In this document: piece by piece, positions 38,946 to 47,304 of the stretch | Layout of the letters: each line of letters starts with the position of its first letter | How positions within the stretch are numbered: the first letter of the stretch is position 1 | Source: Aldehydirespirator sp965116965 | Lineage (GTDB): Bacteria; Actinomycetota; Acidimicrobiia; Acidimicrobiales; Aldehydirespiratoraceae | DNA length: 64,000 nt | Assembly: GCA_965116965.1 (NCBI GenBank) | Contig: OZ220743.1 | Coordinates: 3,596,001-3,660,000 of the forward strand | Direction: 5' to 3' | Notes under the pieces: model-generated | The model's database searches: none | Seen by the model: the letters and a program-made list of their open reading frames with translations, nothing else | Told to the model about the DNA's origin: nothing | Program-made: the position numbers and the translations under genes

Positions 38946-41363
38946 ATGTCCGACTTAGCCGCGGCACCAGCGGGACTCAGCGCTGCCGAGGTGGATCAGC
39001 GCCGCCGCGAGGGGCGCACCAACGACATGCCCGACGCCCCGGTGCGCACTGTGGGCGAGATCGTGCGGGCCAACGTGCTCACCCCGGTCAACGCCATCAT
39101 CGGCTCGATGTTCGTGCTCATCATGGCGGCCGGCTTCCCGGCCGACGCCCTGTTCGCCGGGGTGGTGGCGTCGAACAGCGTCATCGGCATCGCCCAGGAG
39201 CTCAAGGCCCGCCGCACGCTGCACAAGCTGGCCGTGCTGTCGGCCCCCCGGGCCCGGGTGGTCCGCGACGGGCGGACGATGGAGGTCGGCACCAGCGAGG
39301 TGGTGGCCGACGAAGTCCTGGAACTCCAGCCCGGCGACCAGGTGGTGGTGGACGGCGAGGTGGTGGCGGCCCGGGGGCTCGAGATCGACGAGTCTCTGCT
39401 CACCGGCGAGAGCGACCCTGTCGACAAGGCCCCCGGTGACGGCGTGATGTCGGGGTCGTTCGTCAACGCGGGGGCCGGCTGGTACCGGGCCACCGCCATC
39501 GGGGCCGACTCCTACGCGGCCCGCCTGGCCGACGAGGCCCGCCGGTTCAAGCTGGCCGGCAGCGAGCTGAAGGGCGGCGTCAACGTGGTCCTGCGCCGCC
39601 TGACGTGGATCATCCCGCTGGCCACGGTGCTCCTGCTGGGGCGGCTGTTGACCACCGAGGACCGCTGGCAGGAGGCGCTGCGGGGGACGGTCGCCGCCGC
39701 GGTGGCCATGGTGCCCGACGGTCTGGTGCTGCTGACCAGCCTGGCGTTCATCACCGGCGTGGTAGCCCTGGCCCGCCGGCAAGCGCTGGCCAAGGAGCTG
39801 GCGTCTGTGGAGCTGCTGGCCCGGGTGGACACGCTGTGCCTCGACAAGACCGGGACCATCACCACCGGGGAGATCTCCTTCGAGCGGGTCGAGCCGCTGG
39901 GATCGGCCACCGAGGCCGAGGCGACCGGGGCACTGGCCTCGGTGGCGTCGGCCGACCCCGCCCCCAACGCCACCCTGGCCGCCATCGTCGACGCGGTCGG
40001 CGACCCGCCCGGAGGGTGGAGGCTGACCGCCAGCGTGCCGTTCTCGTCGGCCCGCAAGTGGGCCGCGGCCAGCTTCGAGGGCCGGGGCACATACCACCTG
40101 GGCGCTCCCGATGTGCTGCTCGGCACGGGAGAGGCCGGCGACGAGGCCCGCGAGCGGGCCGCGGCCGCCTCGGCCGGCGGCGAGCGGGTGCTGGTGGTGA
40201 CCCACTCCGGCGCGGCAGAGCCGTCCGGCGAGACCCTGCCCACCGACCGCGAACCGCTCTGCCTGGTGCGTCTCGGCGACACGCTGCGGTCCGATGCAGC
40301 GGAGATCTTCGCCTACTTCCGGGACCAGGGCGTCGACCTCAAGGTGATCTCCGGCGACCATCCCGCCACCGTGGCCGCGGTCGCACACAGTGCCGGCATC
40401 ACCACCGATCCCGGCAGCGGCGACCGCGGCGGCGATGCCGGGACTCCGGGGCGGCTGCACCCGCCGGCCGTCGACGCCCGCCGGCTTCCCGCCGAACCCG
40501 GCGATCTGGCCGACACTCTGGAGTCGTCCACCGTGTTCGGGAGGGTCGATCCGCACCAGAAGCGGGCCATGGTCCACGCCCTCCAGTCCCGGGGGCGCAC
40601 CGTGGCCATGACCGGCGACGGCGTGAACGACGTGCTCGCCCTCAAGGACGCCGACATGGGCATCGCCATGGGAACCGGATCGTCGGCGGCCCGGGCCGTA
40701 GCCCAACTCGTGCTGCTCGACAACCGCTTCGCGACCCTGCCCCGGGTGCTGGCCGAGGGCCGCCGGGTGATCAACAACATCGAGCGGGTCGCCAACCTGT
40801 TCATCACCAAGGCGGCCTACGCGGTACTGCTGACCCTGCTGATCGGCGTGGCCGGCTCGCCGTTCCCGTTCCTGCCCCGCCACCTGACCCTCATCGGCAC
40901 GTTCTCCGTGGGCGTGCCCGGCTTCTTCCTCGCGCTGGCGCCCAACCACCGCCTGGTCAAGCCCGGCTTCCTGCGCCGCGTGCTGCGCTTCTCGCTGCCG
41001 GCGGGCGCGGTGGCCGGCATGGTGACCTTCGTGCTGTATGAAGTCGTGCGCCGCCTCGACGGCGCGAGCCTCGACGAGGCCCGAACCTCGGCCACCATGA
41101 CGCTGCTGGGCATCGGCCTGGTGATCCTGGTCCTCATCAGCCGGCCGTTGAGGCCGTGGAAGGTGGGGCTGGCCGCCGCCATGGCCGCCTCCTACGGCGC
41201 GGCGATGGCCCTGCCGTTCCTGCGTGAGTTCTTCGAACTCGACGCGCCGACGGCGGCCGGCTGGCTGTGGCTGCTGGGCGCGGTGGTCGTCGGCGGTGCC
41301 GGGGTGTGGGGCGCGGTCGAGCTCAAGGGGCGCATCGACGCCGGGCTTGGGGCAACCCCATGA
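38946..41363 (+). CDS. P-type cation ATPase, CtpE-like
   Basis: An 805-residue HAD-type P-type ATPase. Motifs are TGES (actuator), LCLDKTGTITTGE (phosphorylated Asp), TGDGVNDVLALKDADMGIAMG (hinge) and, in the transmembrane core, AMVPDGLVLLTSLAFITGVV. The absence of CPC or heavy-metal-binding domains and the LTSLAF motif resemble mycobacterial CtpE, linked to calcium transport. About eight to ten hydrophobic helices are present. The start is ATG 38946; an upstream open frame of about 60 codons looks non-coding. The stop overlaps the following SDR-like gene by 4 bp. Confidence 0.85.
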   Translation: MSDLAAAPAGLSAAEVDQRRREGRTNDMPDAPVRTVGEIVRANVLTPVNAIIGSMFVLIMAAGFPADALFAGVVASNSVIGIAQELKARRTLHKLAVLSAPRARVVRDGRTMEVGTSEVVADEVLELQPGDQVVVDGEVVAARGLEIDESLLTGESDPVDKAPGDGVMSGSFVNAGAGWYRATAIGADSYAARLADEARRFKLAGSELKGGVNVVLRRLTWIIPLATVLLLGRLLTTEDRWQEALRGTVAAAVAMVPDGLVLLTSLAFITGVVALARRQALAKELASVELLARVDTLCLDKTGTITTGEISFERVEPLGSATEAEATGALASVASADPAPNATLAAIVDAVGDPPGGWRLTASVPFSSARKWAAASFEGRGTYHLGAPDVLLGTGEAGDEARERAAAASAGGERVLVVTHSGAAEPSGETLPTDREPLCLVRLGDTLRSDAAEIFAYFRDQGVDLKVISGDHPATVAAVAHSAGITTDPGSGDRGGDAGTPGRLHPPAVDARRLPAEPGDLADTLESSTVFGRVDPHQKRAMVHALQSRGRTVAMTGDGVNDVLALKDADMGIAMGTGSSAARAVAQLVLLDNRFATLPRVLAEGRRVINNIERVANLFITKAAYAVLLTLLIGVAGSPFPFLPRHLTLIGTFSVGVPGFFLALAPNHRLVKPGFLRRVLRFSLPAGAVAGMVTFVLYEVVRRLDGASLDEARTSATMTLLGIGLVILVLISRPLRPWKVGLAAAMAASYGAAMALPFLREFFELDAPTAAGWLWLLGAVVVGGAGVWGAVELKGRIDAGLGATP

Positions 41364-42079
41364 GCCGGGCGCCCCATCAGCGGGACAGCCGCGTGGGCGG
41401 GGGCAACGCCATGAGCCGCGACGTTCTGGTTGTCGGCGGGGGCGATCCAGCGGTCGCCTTGGCCACCGAGCTGTCGGGGCATGTGGCCATCGTGGATCCC
41501 GCGCCCGCCGATGTCGACGACGGCTTCGTGGACGGTCTGGCCCGCGCCGACGGCACCCCGGTCGACGGTCTCGATCTGGTGGTGCACGCTCTCTATCCGG
41601 AGCAGAGCCGCACCCCGGCCCGCATCGAGGAGATGACCGCCGACGACTGGGCCGCGGCTTGCGACGACCCGTTGGAGGCGGCCATCCGGGTCGCTCGGGG
41701 CGCGCACAGGCACCTGGCCGCCCGGCGCGGCACGATCCTGGTCTGCGTGCCGCTGGTCGGCGCGGCCGGCGCTGCGAACCTGGCGGCTCTGGCGGGGCTG
41801 GCCGAGGGGCTGCGGGTCCTGGCCCGGTCGCTGGCCCGCAGTTGGGGGTCTGACGGGATCCGGGCCCATGCCGTGACCCTGCACCCGTCGATGTTCATGT
41901 CGCCGGAGCACGCGGCGGCGGCCGTCGACGCCACCGCCCTGCACGACCCCGCGCTGGGCCGCCTGCCCTCGACTGCCGAGATCGCCGCGGTGATCGAGGC
42001 TCTGGCCGACGGCCGGGCGACCTCGGGCCTCACCGGCGCGTCGCTGGTGATGGACGGCGGAACCTGGATGGCCGGGTGA
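41360..42079 (+). CDS. Degenerate SDR-like protein
   Basis: A 239-residue short-chain-dehydrogenase-like protein. It retains the N-terminal strand-loop (VLVVGGGDPAVALATELSG), the LDLVVHALYP strand and a C-terminal GASLVMDGGTWM signature. The catalytic Tyr-x3-Lys is missing. The expected region reads NLAALAGLAEGLRVLARSLA, and the NAD-binding GxxxGxG is lost. It starts with ATG 41360 (overlapping the ATPase stop) or ATG 41411. It probably forms a heterodimer with the adjacent complete SDR. Such catalytically silent SDR partners are known in other pairs. Confidence 0.75.
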   Translation: MSRAPHQRDSRVGGGNAMSRDVLVVGGGDPAVALATELSGHVAIVDPAPADVDDGFVDGLARADGTPVDGLDLVVHALYPEQSRTPARIEEMTADDWAAACDDPLEAAIRVARGAHRHLAARRGTILVCVPLVGAAGAANLAALAGLAEGLRVLARSLARSWGSDGIRAHAVTLHPSMFMSPEHAAAAVDATALHDPALGRLPSTAEIAAVIEALADGRATSGLTGASLVMDGGTWMAG

Positions 42080-42873
42080 CCGGCGACGCGGCGGCCGCGT
42101 CGCCGGCGGGCGGCCGGGTACTCGAGGGCCAAGTGGCGATCGTCACCGGGGCCGGTCAGGGCGTCGGCGCCGGCATCGCCACCGCGCTGGCCGCGGCGGG
42201 GGCCTCGGTCGTGATCGCCACCCGGAGGGCGGTCAACGGCCAGCCCGCCGCCGAGTCGATCCGGGCCGCCGGCCACGAAGCCGTCTTCGTGCGCTGCGAC
42301 GTGACCGAGCCCGCCGACGTGCAGGCCGCGGTGGACGAGGCGGTGGAGCGATTCGGCGGGCTGGACATCATGGTCCACAACGCGGTAGCCCACGCGGGAC
42401 GGCCCGGAGGAGTGCAGTTCACCCGCAGTGACATGGTCCGTCCCCAGATCGCCACCGCCGCCACCGCCAGCTTCCTGTGCGCCCGGACGTCGCTGCCCCA
42501 CCTCCGCCGGCGGCCGGGCACGCTGATCCTGCTGACGTCGCCCGCTGGTGTGGAGGGGTCGGCCAACCTGCCGGTCTACGCGACGGTGAAGGCCACCCAG
42601 CGTGGGATCGTCAAGAGCCTGGCCCGGGAGTGGGGTCCGCACGGCGTGCGGGTCAACGCCATCGCCCCGGTGGCCCTCACCCCGGCCATGGAAGCGGCTG
42701 CGGCCGCCAATCCCGATCTGGAGACCCGCCTGGTGGCCCGCACCCCGTTGGGCCGCCTGGGCGACGCCGCCGCCGACATCGGCCCGGTGGCGGTGTTCCT
42801 GGCCTCCGACAGCGCGCGCTTCGTCACCGGCCAGACCATCGTCGCCGACGGCGGAGGCTTCCTCGGCCTATAG
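42076..42873 (+). CDS. SDR-family oxidoreductase
   Basis: A 265-residue NAD(P)-dependent dehydrogenase. The cofactor motif is TGAGQGVGAG and the active-site Tyr-x3-Lys is in VYATVKATQRG. A serine sits in LLTSPAG, RVNAIAPVALTPAM follows, and the C-terminus reads VTGQTIVADGGGFLG. GTG 42076 overlaps the stop of the degenerate SDR gene, and the two are likely cotranslated as a pair. The substrate is unknown. Confidence 0.85.
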   Translation: MTGDAAAASPAGGRVLEGQVAIVTGAGQGVGAGIATALAAAGASVVIATRRAVNGQPAAESIRAAGHEAVFVRCDVTEPADVQAAVDEAVERFGGLDIMVHNAVAHAGRPGGVQFTRSDMVRPQIATAATASFLCARTSLPHLRRRPGTLILLTSPAGVEGSANLPVYATVKATQRGIVKSLAREWGPHGVRVNAIAPVALTPAMEAAAAANPDLETRLVARTPLGRLGDAAADIGPVAVFLASDSARFVTGQTIVADGGGFLGL

Positions 42874-42902
42874 CGCCTATCCGGCGCGAATCGTCAGCCC
42901 GG

Positions 42903-43205
42903 TCAAGCGGTGTCCGGGCCGCTCCCGCCTGCCTTGCCCGTCTCGTCTTGCGGTGGCGGCGCAGCGATCCCGAAACGTGCCTCGATGCGAGCCAACCGCT
43001 CCCGAACATCGGCCAGCTCACCCCGGATACCCCGCTCGGAGTCCACTATCAGCTGCCGGGTCTCCTTCTCGGAGGTCGAGATCAGCTCTCGGGTCTTGAC
43101 CGCCTCAAGGTGCTGGAACCTCATCGACACCACAATGAACGCCAGCATCGGGCCCATGATCGCCGCGATGATCGGGCCCAGTTGCGACAAGCCGATCGCG
43201 TTCAT
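42903..43205 (-). CDS. Small membrane protein with coiled coil
   Basis: A 100-residue protein. Residues 1-29 (QLGPIIAAIMGPMLAFIVVS) form one membrane helix. The next about 55 residues are a strongly charged helix (LEAVKTRELISTSEKETRQL, RGIRGELADVRERLARIEAR), and the C-terminus is low-complexity Pro/Gly. It resembles the 79-residue protein at 21680 in plan. The ATG at 43205 is the only reasonable start. The function is unknown; phage-type or membrane-scaffold roles are possible. Confidence 0.65.
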   Translation of the reverse strand: MNAIGLSQLGPIIAAIMGPMLAFIVVSMRFQHLEAVKTRELISTSEKETRQLIVDSERGIRGELADVRERLARIEARFGIAAPPPQDETGKAGGSGPDTA

Positions 43206-43256
43206 GCTCAAACCATAACCATCGTTGCCGTCACGAAGCAACCTTATTGACACTGA

Positions 43257-43264
43257 GGTATACC
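43257..43264. promoter_or_regulatory. Palindrome in the divergent 43205/43279 promoter region
   Basis: GGTATACC is a perfect 8-bp palindrome in an AT-richer 70-bp gap between the small membrane protein and the diacylglycerol-kinase-like gene. It overlaps possible -10 elements in both directions. Only a weak regulatory prediction. Confidence 0.25.
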
Positions 43265-43278
43265 ATAATTGCATTTGC

Positions 43279-44205
43279 ATGGGAGTACCTGCGCCGCGAC
43301 GCCTTGGGAGCGCTGCTAGACCGGGCGGCGTGGGCGAGGTCCATCTGCTGGTGAGCCCCCGGGGGGGCCGGGGGCGGGCCGCGGCCGCCGCGCCGGTCGT
43401 TCGCCGGGTGATCGAGCAGGCCGGCCACACACCGGTGGACATCAGCGGGGCTTCGGCGGAGGAGTCAGCCGACGCGGCCAAGGCCGTAGTGGCCGCCGGC
43501 GCGGAGCGGCTCGTCGCGGTGGGCGGCGACGGAACCATCCACCTGGCGGCGCAGGGGGTGGCCGGTACGGACACAGCCCTGGGCATAGTGCCCGCGGGCA
43601 CCGGCAACGACTTCGCCCGGGCCCTCGGGCTGTTCGACCTCAGCCCCGAGGAAGCCGCGGCGGTTGCGCTGGGGCCGACCCGGCCCGTGGACGCCATCCG
43701 CACCGACCGGCAGCGGTGGGTGATGTTGAGCGTGACCGGCGGCTTCAGCGTGGATGTAAACGTCCGGGCCGATCGGATGAGATTCCCCAAAGGGCCGAGC
43801 CGCTACACGGCGGCGACGCTGCTGACCATGCCAGGGCTGCGGCACCGCGAGCTGGCTGTAACCGTCGACGGGGAGCGCACCGAGTTGCGCAGCGCCCTGT
43901 TCGCGGTCAACAACGCCCGGACGTTCGGGGGCGGCATGGCCATCTGTCCCGACGCCGATCTCGCCGACGGACTCATCGACGTGTGCGCGGTGGGACCGGC
44001 CGGCCGGACCACCATGCTGCGCCTGCTGCCGAAGGTGTTCGAGGGCGGCCACGTCGGTCATCGCCACGTGCACATGATGCGGGGGCGCACCGTCACCATC
44101 GACGGCGAACCCATGGACCTCGTCGGCGACGGCGAGGATCTCGGCCCTGCCCCGATCACACTGGAGGCCGTGCCCGGCGCCCTCCAGGTCGCCGCCGCCC
44201 CCTGA
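43279..44205 (+). CDS. Diacylglycerol/lipid kinase family protein
   Basis: A 308-residue DAGK-catalytic-domain protein. ATP-site motifs are VGGDGTIHLAA and VPAGTGNDFARALGL, followed by FGGGMAICPDADLADGLIDV and ITIDGEP-like (TVTIDGEPMDLVGDGEDLGP) near the end. It phosphorylates diacylglycerol or a related lipid at the membrane face. The ATG at 43279 is in AT-rich DNA. A GTG at 43330 is an alternative that removes a poorly conserved lead. It converges with cysQ across a strong hairpin. Confidence 0.88.
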   Translation: MGVPAPRRLGSAARPGGVGEVHLLVSPRGGRGRAAAAAPVVRRVIEQAGHTPVDISGASAEESADAAKAVVAAGAERLVAVGGDGTIHLAAQGVAGTDTALGIVPAGTGNDFARALGLFDLSPEEAAAVALGPTRPVDAIRTDRQRWVMLSVTGGFSVDVNVRADRMRFPKGPSRYTAATLLTMPGLRHRELAVTVDGERTELRSALFAVNNARTFGGGMAICPDADLADGLIDVCAVGPAGRTTMLRLLPKVFEGGHVGHRHVHMMRGRTVTIDGEPMDLVGDGEDLGPAPITLEAVPGALQVAAAP

Positions 44206-44211
44206 CCTTCC

Positions 44212-44260
44212 AGAATTGGCAGCAGAATGCACGCATACCGTGCACAACGCTGCCAATTCT
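44212..44260. terminator. Bidirectional hairpin between convergent genes
   Basis: Perfect 12-bp arms (AGAATTGGCAGC and its complement) enclose a second perfect 6-bp stem (TGCACG/CGTGCA). It lies between the stop codons of the lipid kinase and cysQ genes. No U-tract in either direction. Confidence 0.7.
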
Positions 44261-44264
44261 CAAG

Positions 44265-45008
44265 CTAGACGGTGGGAGCGAGGGCCTCGAGCAACTCGTC
44301 GGCGAAGTCGGGGCGGCAGACGACCAGCCCCGGCGTGTGCGGGCGCGGCTTGTTGAACCGCAGCGGCGAGCCGTCGGCGCACGAGGCGTGCAGGCCGGCG
44401 GCCAGGGCCACCGCGGCCGGGGCGCACGCGTCCCACTCGTAGAGCCCGCCGGCATGCACGTAGGCGTCCATCTCGCCCCTCACCACCGCCATTGCCTTGA
44501 CCCCTGCCGAGCCCATGGCCACCACCTCGGCATCGAGGCGCTGGGCCAGCATGCGGCCGTCGCTGTAGCCACGCGACCGGGCCACCACCACCCGTCGCCG
44601 CCCCACTCGGCACATGGTGGGCTTCGACGGCGGATCGGTCGCGAAGGTGGTTCCCCACGCGGGCACAGCCACCGCGGCCGCGGCCGGGACGCCGCCCTCG
44701 CACAGCGCCACATGCACCGACCACGACCCGGTCACGCCGAAGTCGTACGAGCCGTCGAGCGGATCGAGGATCCAGACCCGCTCGGCGTCGAGCCGCCGCC
44801 CGTCGTCGCGGCCCTCCTCGGAAAGCACCGCGTCGCCGGGCCGCAGACGGGCCAGTTCCTGCGTGAGGAACTCATGGGCCCGCCGGTCGCCGGCGTCCTC
44901 CAGCCCCCAGCCCTGCGGTGCGGAGGGGTCGCTCAGCAGATCCAGCAGCCGCCGGCCGCAGTCGTGGGCCAGCCGGGCCGCCAGCGCGTGGTCGCCGAGT
45001 TCAGCCAT
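44265..45008 (-). CDS. cysQ: 3'(2'),5'-bisphosphate nucleotidase, CysQ type (inositol-phosphatase superfamily)
   Basis: A 247-residue Mg-dependent phosphatase of the IMPase superfamily, removing the 3'-phosphate of PAP/PAPS in sulfate assimilation. Motifs are VLSEEG, WILDPLDGSYDFGV (metal-binding DPxDG[ST]) and WDACAPAAVALAAGL. GVKAMAVVRGEMDAYVHAGG is typical of actinobacterial CysQ. ATG 45008 is preferred over an upstream ATG at 45029. Other IMPase substrates cannot be excluded. Confidence 0.85.
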   Translation of the reverse strand: MAELGDHALAARLAHDCGRRLLDLLSDPSAPQGWGLEDAGDRRAHEFLTQELARLRPGDAVLSEEGRDDGRRLDAERVWILDPLDGSYDFGVTGSWSVHVALCEGGVPAAAAVAVPAWGTTFATDPPSKPTMCRVGRRRVVVARSRGYSDGRMLAQRLDAEVVAMGSAGVKAMAVVRGEMDAYVHAGGLYEWDACAPAAVALAAGLHASCADGSPLRFNKPRPHTPGLVVCRPDFADELLEALAPTV

Positions 45009-45048
45009 CACACCCTTGCCGCCCTGCACGGAATCGGTGCCGAGAGTC

Positions 45049-45172
45049 GCCCTCCAGGGGCGCGAACTGCACCAAGCTCGGCGGCGGACGCAACCTCACC
45101 CTGAAATCGATGCCGACAACTGCCCTCCAGGGGCGCGAACTGCACCAAGCTCGGCGGCGGACGCAACCTCAC
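45049..45172 (+). repeat. Two direct repeats of 51 bp with 73-bp period
   Basis: The block starting gccctccaggggcgcgaact occurs at 45049-45099 and 45122-45172 essentially unchanged, with degenerate linkers (gaatcggtgccgagagtc and gaaatcgatgccgacaact). It fills the gap between cysQ and the methyltransferase gene and includes the methyltransferase stop codon. Probably a recent tandem duplication. Confidence 0.7.
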
Positions 45173-45768
45173 ATTCCCGTTGGCCGGCGGTGCACCGTCA
45201 CCGCGTAGCTGCCGCCGTCGAACGGCTCGCGGTCCCAGGTCGTCCAGCGGTGCTCCAGCCCCAGACCGGCGCCGGTCGCGAACCGGTCGTAATCCGCGAG
45301 GGTGAGCGGGCTCAGCCCCAGGCGGAAGCCGGACACCAGCCGCCCGCCCTCACTCAGGTGCCGGGCCATGTTGGCCACGACGGCCGACTCGGTGCCGACC
45401 TCGACGAACACCATCACGTTGCCCGCCATCACGATCAGGTCGAACTCCCGCCGCGTCGTGCCCGCCGGCTCGGCTATCTCGACGTCCACCAGGTCGCCCA
45501 GCACCCACTGCACATGGGGGGCCTTGGCGCGGGCCTCCTCCAGCATGCGGGTGTCGAGGTCCACGCCCACGACGTCGACGCCCCGGCGGTCGAGCTCGAT
45601 GGCAACCCGGCCCGTGCCGCAGCCGGCGTCCAGCACCGAGCGGGGCTCGAACCAGCTCACCAGGTCGGCCTCGCCGTGGACCCACTCGCCGCGGGCCTCC
45701 ATGCGCTTCCAGCGGTCGTCGTACACGCCGCCCTGGGCGGCCCCGCCGATCTCCCACCAACGGCTCAT
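45169..45768 (-). CDS. Class I SAM-dependent methyltransferase
   Basis: A 199-residue methyltransferase with the SAM motif VLDAGCGTGRVAIELDRRG, an acidic VGVDLDTRM second strand, VQWVLGDLVDVEIAEP and FDLIVMAGNVMVF. The start at ATG 45768 (MSRWWEIGG) is favoured, as an earlier GTG or ATG would overlap promoter sequence. The YDDRWKRMEARGEWVHGEAD segment is a typical substrate cap. The substrate is unknown. The gene is alone on its strand, with the repeat at its 3' end. Confidence 0.85.
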   Translation of the reverse strand: MSRWWEIGGAAQGGVYDDRWKRMEARGEWVHGEADLVSWFEPRSVLDAGCGTGRVAIELDRRGVDVVGVDLDTRMLEEARAKAPHVQWVLGDLVDVEIAEPAGTTRREFDLIVMAGNVMVFVEVGTESAVVANMARHLSEGGRLVSGFRLGLSPLTLADYDRFATGAGLGLEHRWTTWDREPFDGGSYAVTVHRRPTGM

Positions 45769-45858
45769 CCCACCGACCCTAACCGGGGCCTGCCCGACCC
45801 GGCCCGTCCCCGGCAACGCCCGGAGGCCGAGCGGACACGGAGCGATCCATGGGAGTCC

Positions 45859-45914
45859 TCGCGTGGCCGTGGCCCAGCGGCCCGTGAGCGAGAGCGAACA
45901 AGAGCGGGAGTGAC
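45859..45914 (+). repeat. Dispersed intergenic repeat, reverse orientation (copy d)
   Basis: Contains tggccgtggcccagcggccc then gtgagcgagagcgaacaaga, the complement of the 23491 and 47183 elements. It sits between the methyltransferase and the luciferase-like gene, about 57 bp before the latter's start. Confidence 0.55.
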
Positions 45915-45970
45915 GCCGTTAGCCTCAGCACCGACAGCCGCCATTGCCTGCCATCCACCCAGGAGATTCC

Positions 45971-47185
45971 ATGGAATTCGGGATATTCCAGAACGGCTAC
46001 CTACCGGGCCCCTCGGCGCACATCCCCGAGCACGAGCACCTGATGCTGATGCGAGAGGCGTCGTACCCGATCCTCGCCGACAAGCACAACTGGAAGTTCG
46101 CCTGGTTCGGCGAGCACCACTGCCTCACCGAGTACAGCCACATGTCGGCGCCGGAGGTGATGATCGGCTGGATCGCGGCCCAGACCGACTACATCCACCT
46201 GGGCACGGCCATCACCAGCCTGCCCACCACCAAGGAGCACCCGGTGCGCATCGCGGAGCGGGCCGCCATGCTCGACCACTTCTGCGAGGGCCGCTTCGAG
46301 TTCGGCACCGGCCGGGGCGCCGGCAGCCACGAGGTGGCCACCTTCAACAGCACCACCACCTCCGAGACCAAGGCCATGTGGAACGAGGTGGTGGCCGAGA
46401 TCCCCCGCATGTGGGCCCAGCGGGACTACTCCTACGAGGGCGAGCACTTCCACGTGCCGCCCAACCACAACATCCTCCCCAAGCCCCTCGACGGCACCCA
46501 CCCGCCGCTGTGGGTGGCCTGCGGCAACCCGGCCACCTTCGCCACCGCCGGCAGCATGGGCATCGGGGCGATCGCCTTCAACTTCGAGCCCGCGCCCGCG
46601 CTGAAGGGCCGCATCGACAGCTACAAGGAGGCCGTCGCGGAGTGCTCGGAGCCCCACGGCTCCTACATGAACGACAACGTGATGATGACCAACGCCGTCA
46701 TCTGCCTCGAGGACCGCGACCGGGCCCGGGAGATCGCGTTGATGCACGGCCGGGGCTACCTGTACTCGATGGTGTGCCTGTACCACGACACCATCCCCAA
46801 GCGGGAGGGCGCCCCCACCTGGCCCGAGCCGCCCACCGGCCTGCCCGACGAGACCATCCTCGACTTCGCCATCGACGCCGGCTACATGCTGTGCGGCACG
46901 CCCGAGGAGGTCTGCGAGCAGCTGGAGAAGTCATACGTCGCCGTGGGCACCGACCAATTGGTGTTCGGCCTGCCCAACGAGGGTTTCGAGTACGAGGAGA
47001 TCCTGGAGATGATCGAGATCTTCGGCGACCAGGTGATCCCGGAGTTCGACCCCGACCGGGTGCACTCCACCGAGAAGTACCGGGCCAACGCGGTGCGCAA
47101 GTACCCGGAGTGGAACGCCGAACCGCCCGACATCAAGACCACGCCGCCGCCCAGCGCGTCTATGCCGGTCCCCTACCGGCACTGA
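45971..47185 (+). CDS. Luciferase-like flavin-dependent monooxygenase
   Basis: A 404-residue bacterial-luciferase-family protein (MEFGIFQNGYLPG, FAWFGEHHCLTEYSHMSAPE, LGTAITSLPTTKEHPVRIAE, RFEFGTGRGAGSHEV, PPLWVACGNPATFATAGSMG). ATG 45971 has AGGAG six bases upstream and is chosen over GTG 45944. Subgroup features (EHHCLTEYSHM) are those of FMN-dependent LLM monooxygenases. A requirement for F420 or FMN cannot be told from the sequence. Transcribed alone. Confidence 0.85.
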   Translation: MEFGIFQNGYLPGPSAHIPEHEHLMLMREASYPILADKHNWKFAWFGEHHCLTEYSHMSAPEVMIGWIAAQTDYIHLGTAITSLPTTKEHPVRIAERAAMLDHFCEGRFEFGTGRGAGSHEVATFNSTTTSETKAMWNEVVAEIPRMWAQRDYSYEGEHFHVPPNHNILPKPLDGTHPPLWVACGNPATFATAGSMGIGAIAFNFEPAPALKGRIDSYKEAVAECSEPHGSYMNDNVMMTNAVICLEDRDRAREIALMHGRGYLYSMVCLYHDTIPKREGAPTWPEPPTGLPDETILDFAIDAGYMLCGTPEEVCEQLEKSYVAVGTDQLVFGLPNEGFEYEEILEMIEIFGDQVIPEFDPDRVHSTEKYRANAVRKYPEWNAEPPDIKTTPPPSASMPVPYRH

Positions 47186-47275
47186 GAACGTGCGCGGGTA
47201 GGTGCAGACCCGTCGCGTCGGGGCGGGGCATTTGCCGCTCTGTCCGCTGCGCTCACGGGCCGCTCGGGCCACGCC
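47183..47275 (-). repeat. Dispersed intergenic repeat, long form (copy e)
   Basis: From ctgagaacgtgcgcgggtag through ggtgcagacccgtcgcgtcg and gctgcgctcacgggccgctc to gggccacgcc. It parallels 23491-23590 throughout its length. It directly follows the luciferase-like gene and precedes the convergent F420 oxidoreductase gene. Confidence 0.6.
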
Positions 47276-47304
47276 GGGCCGGCAATCGAGACGTCGAGGA
47301 CGGC

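Noticed and set aside
38955..40949. A 664-codon leftward open frame opposite the P-type ATPase
   Set aside because: Gly/His/Gln-rich low-complexity antisense product typical of GC-rich DNA. The plus-strand frame has every P-type ATPase motif.
43240..43275. TTGACA at 43248 as a -35 for the lipid kinase gene
   Set aside because: The nearest -10-like hexamers are 8 or 11 bp away, not about 17, so a standard promoter is not supported.
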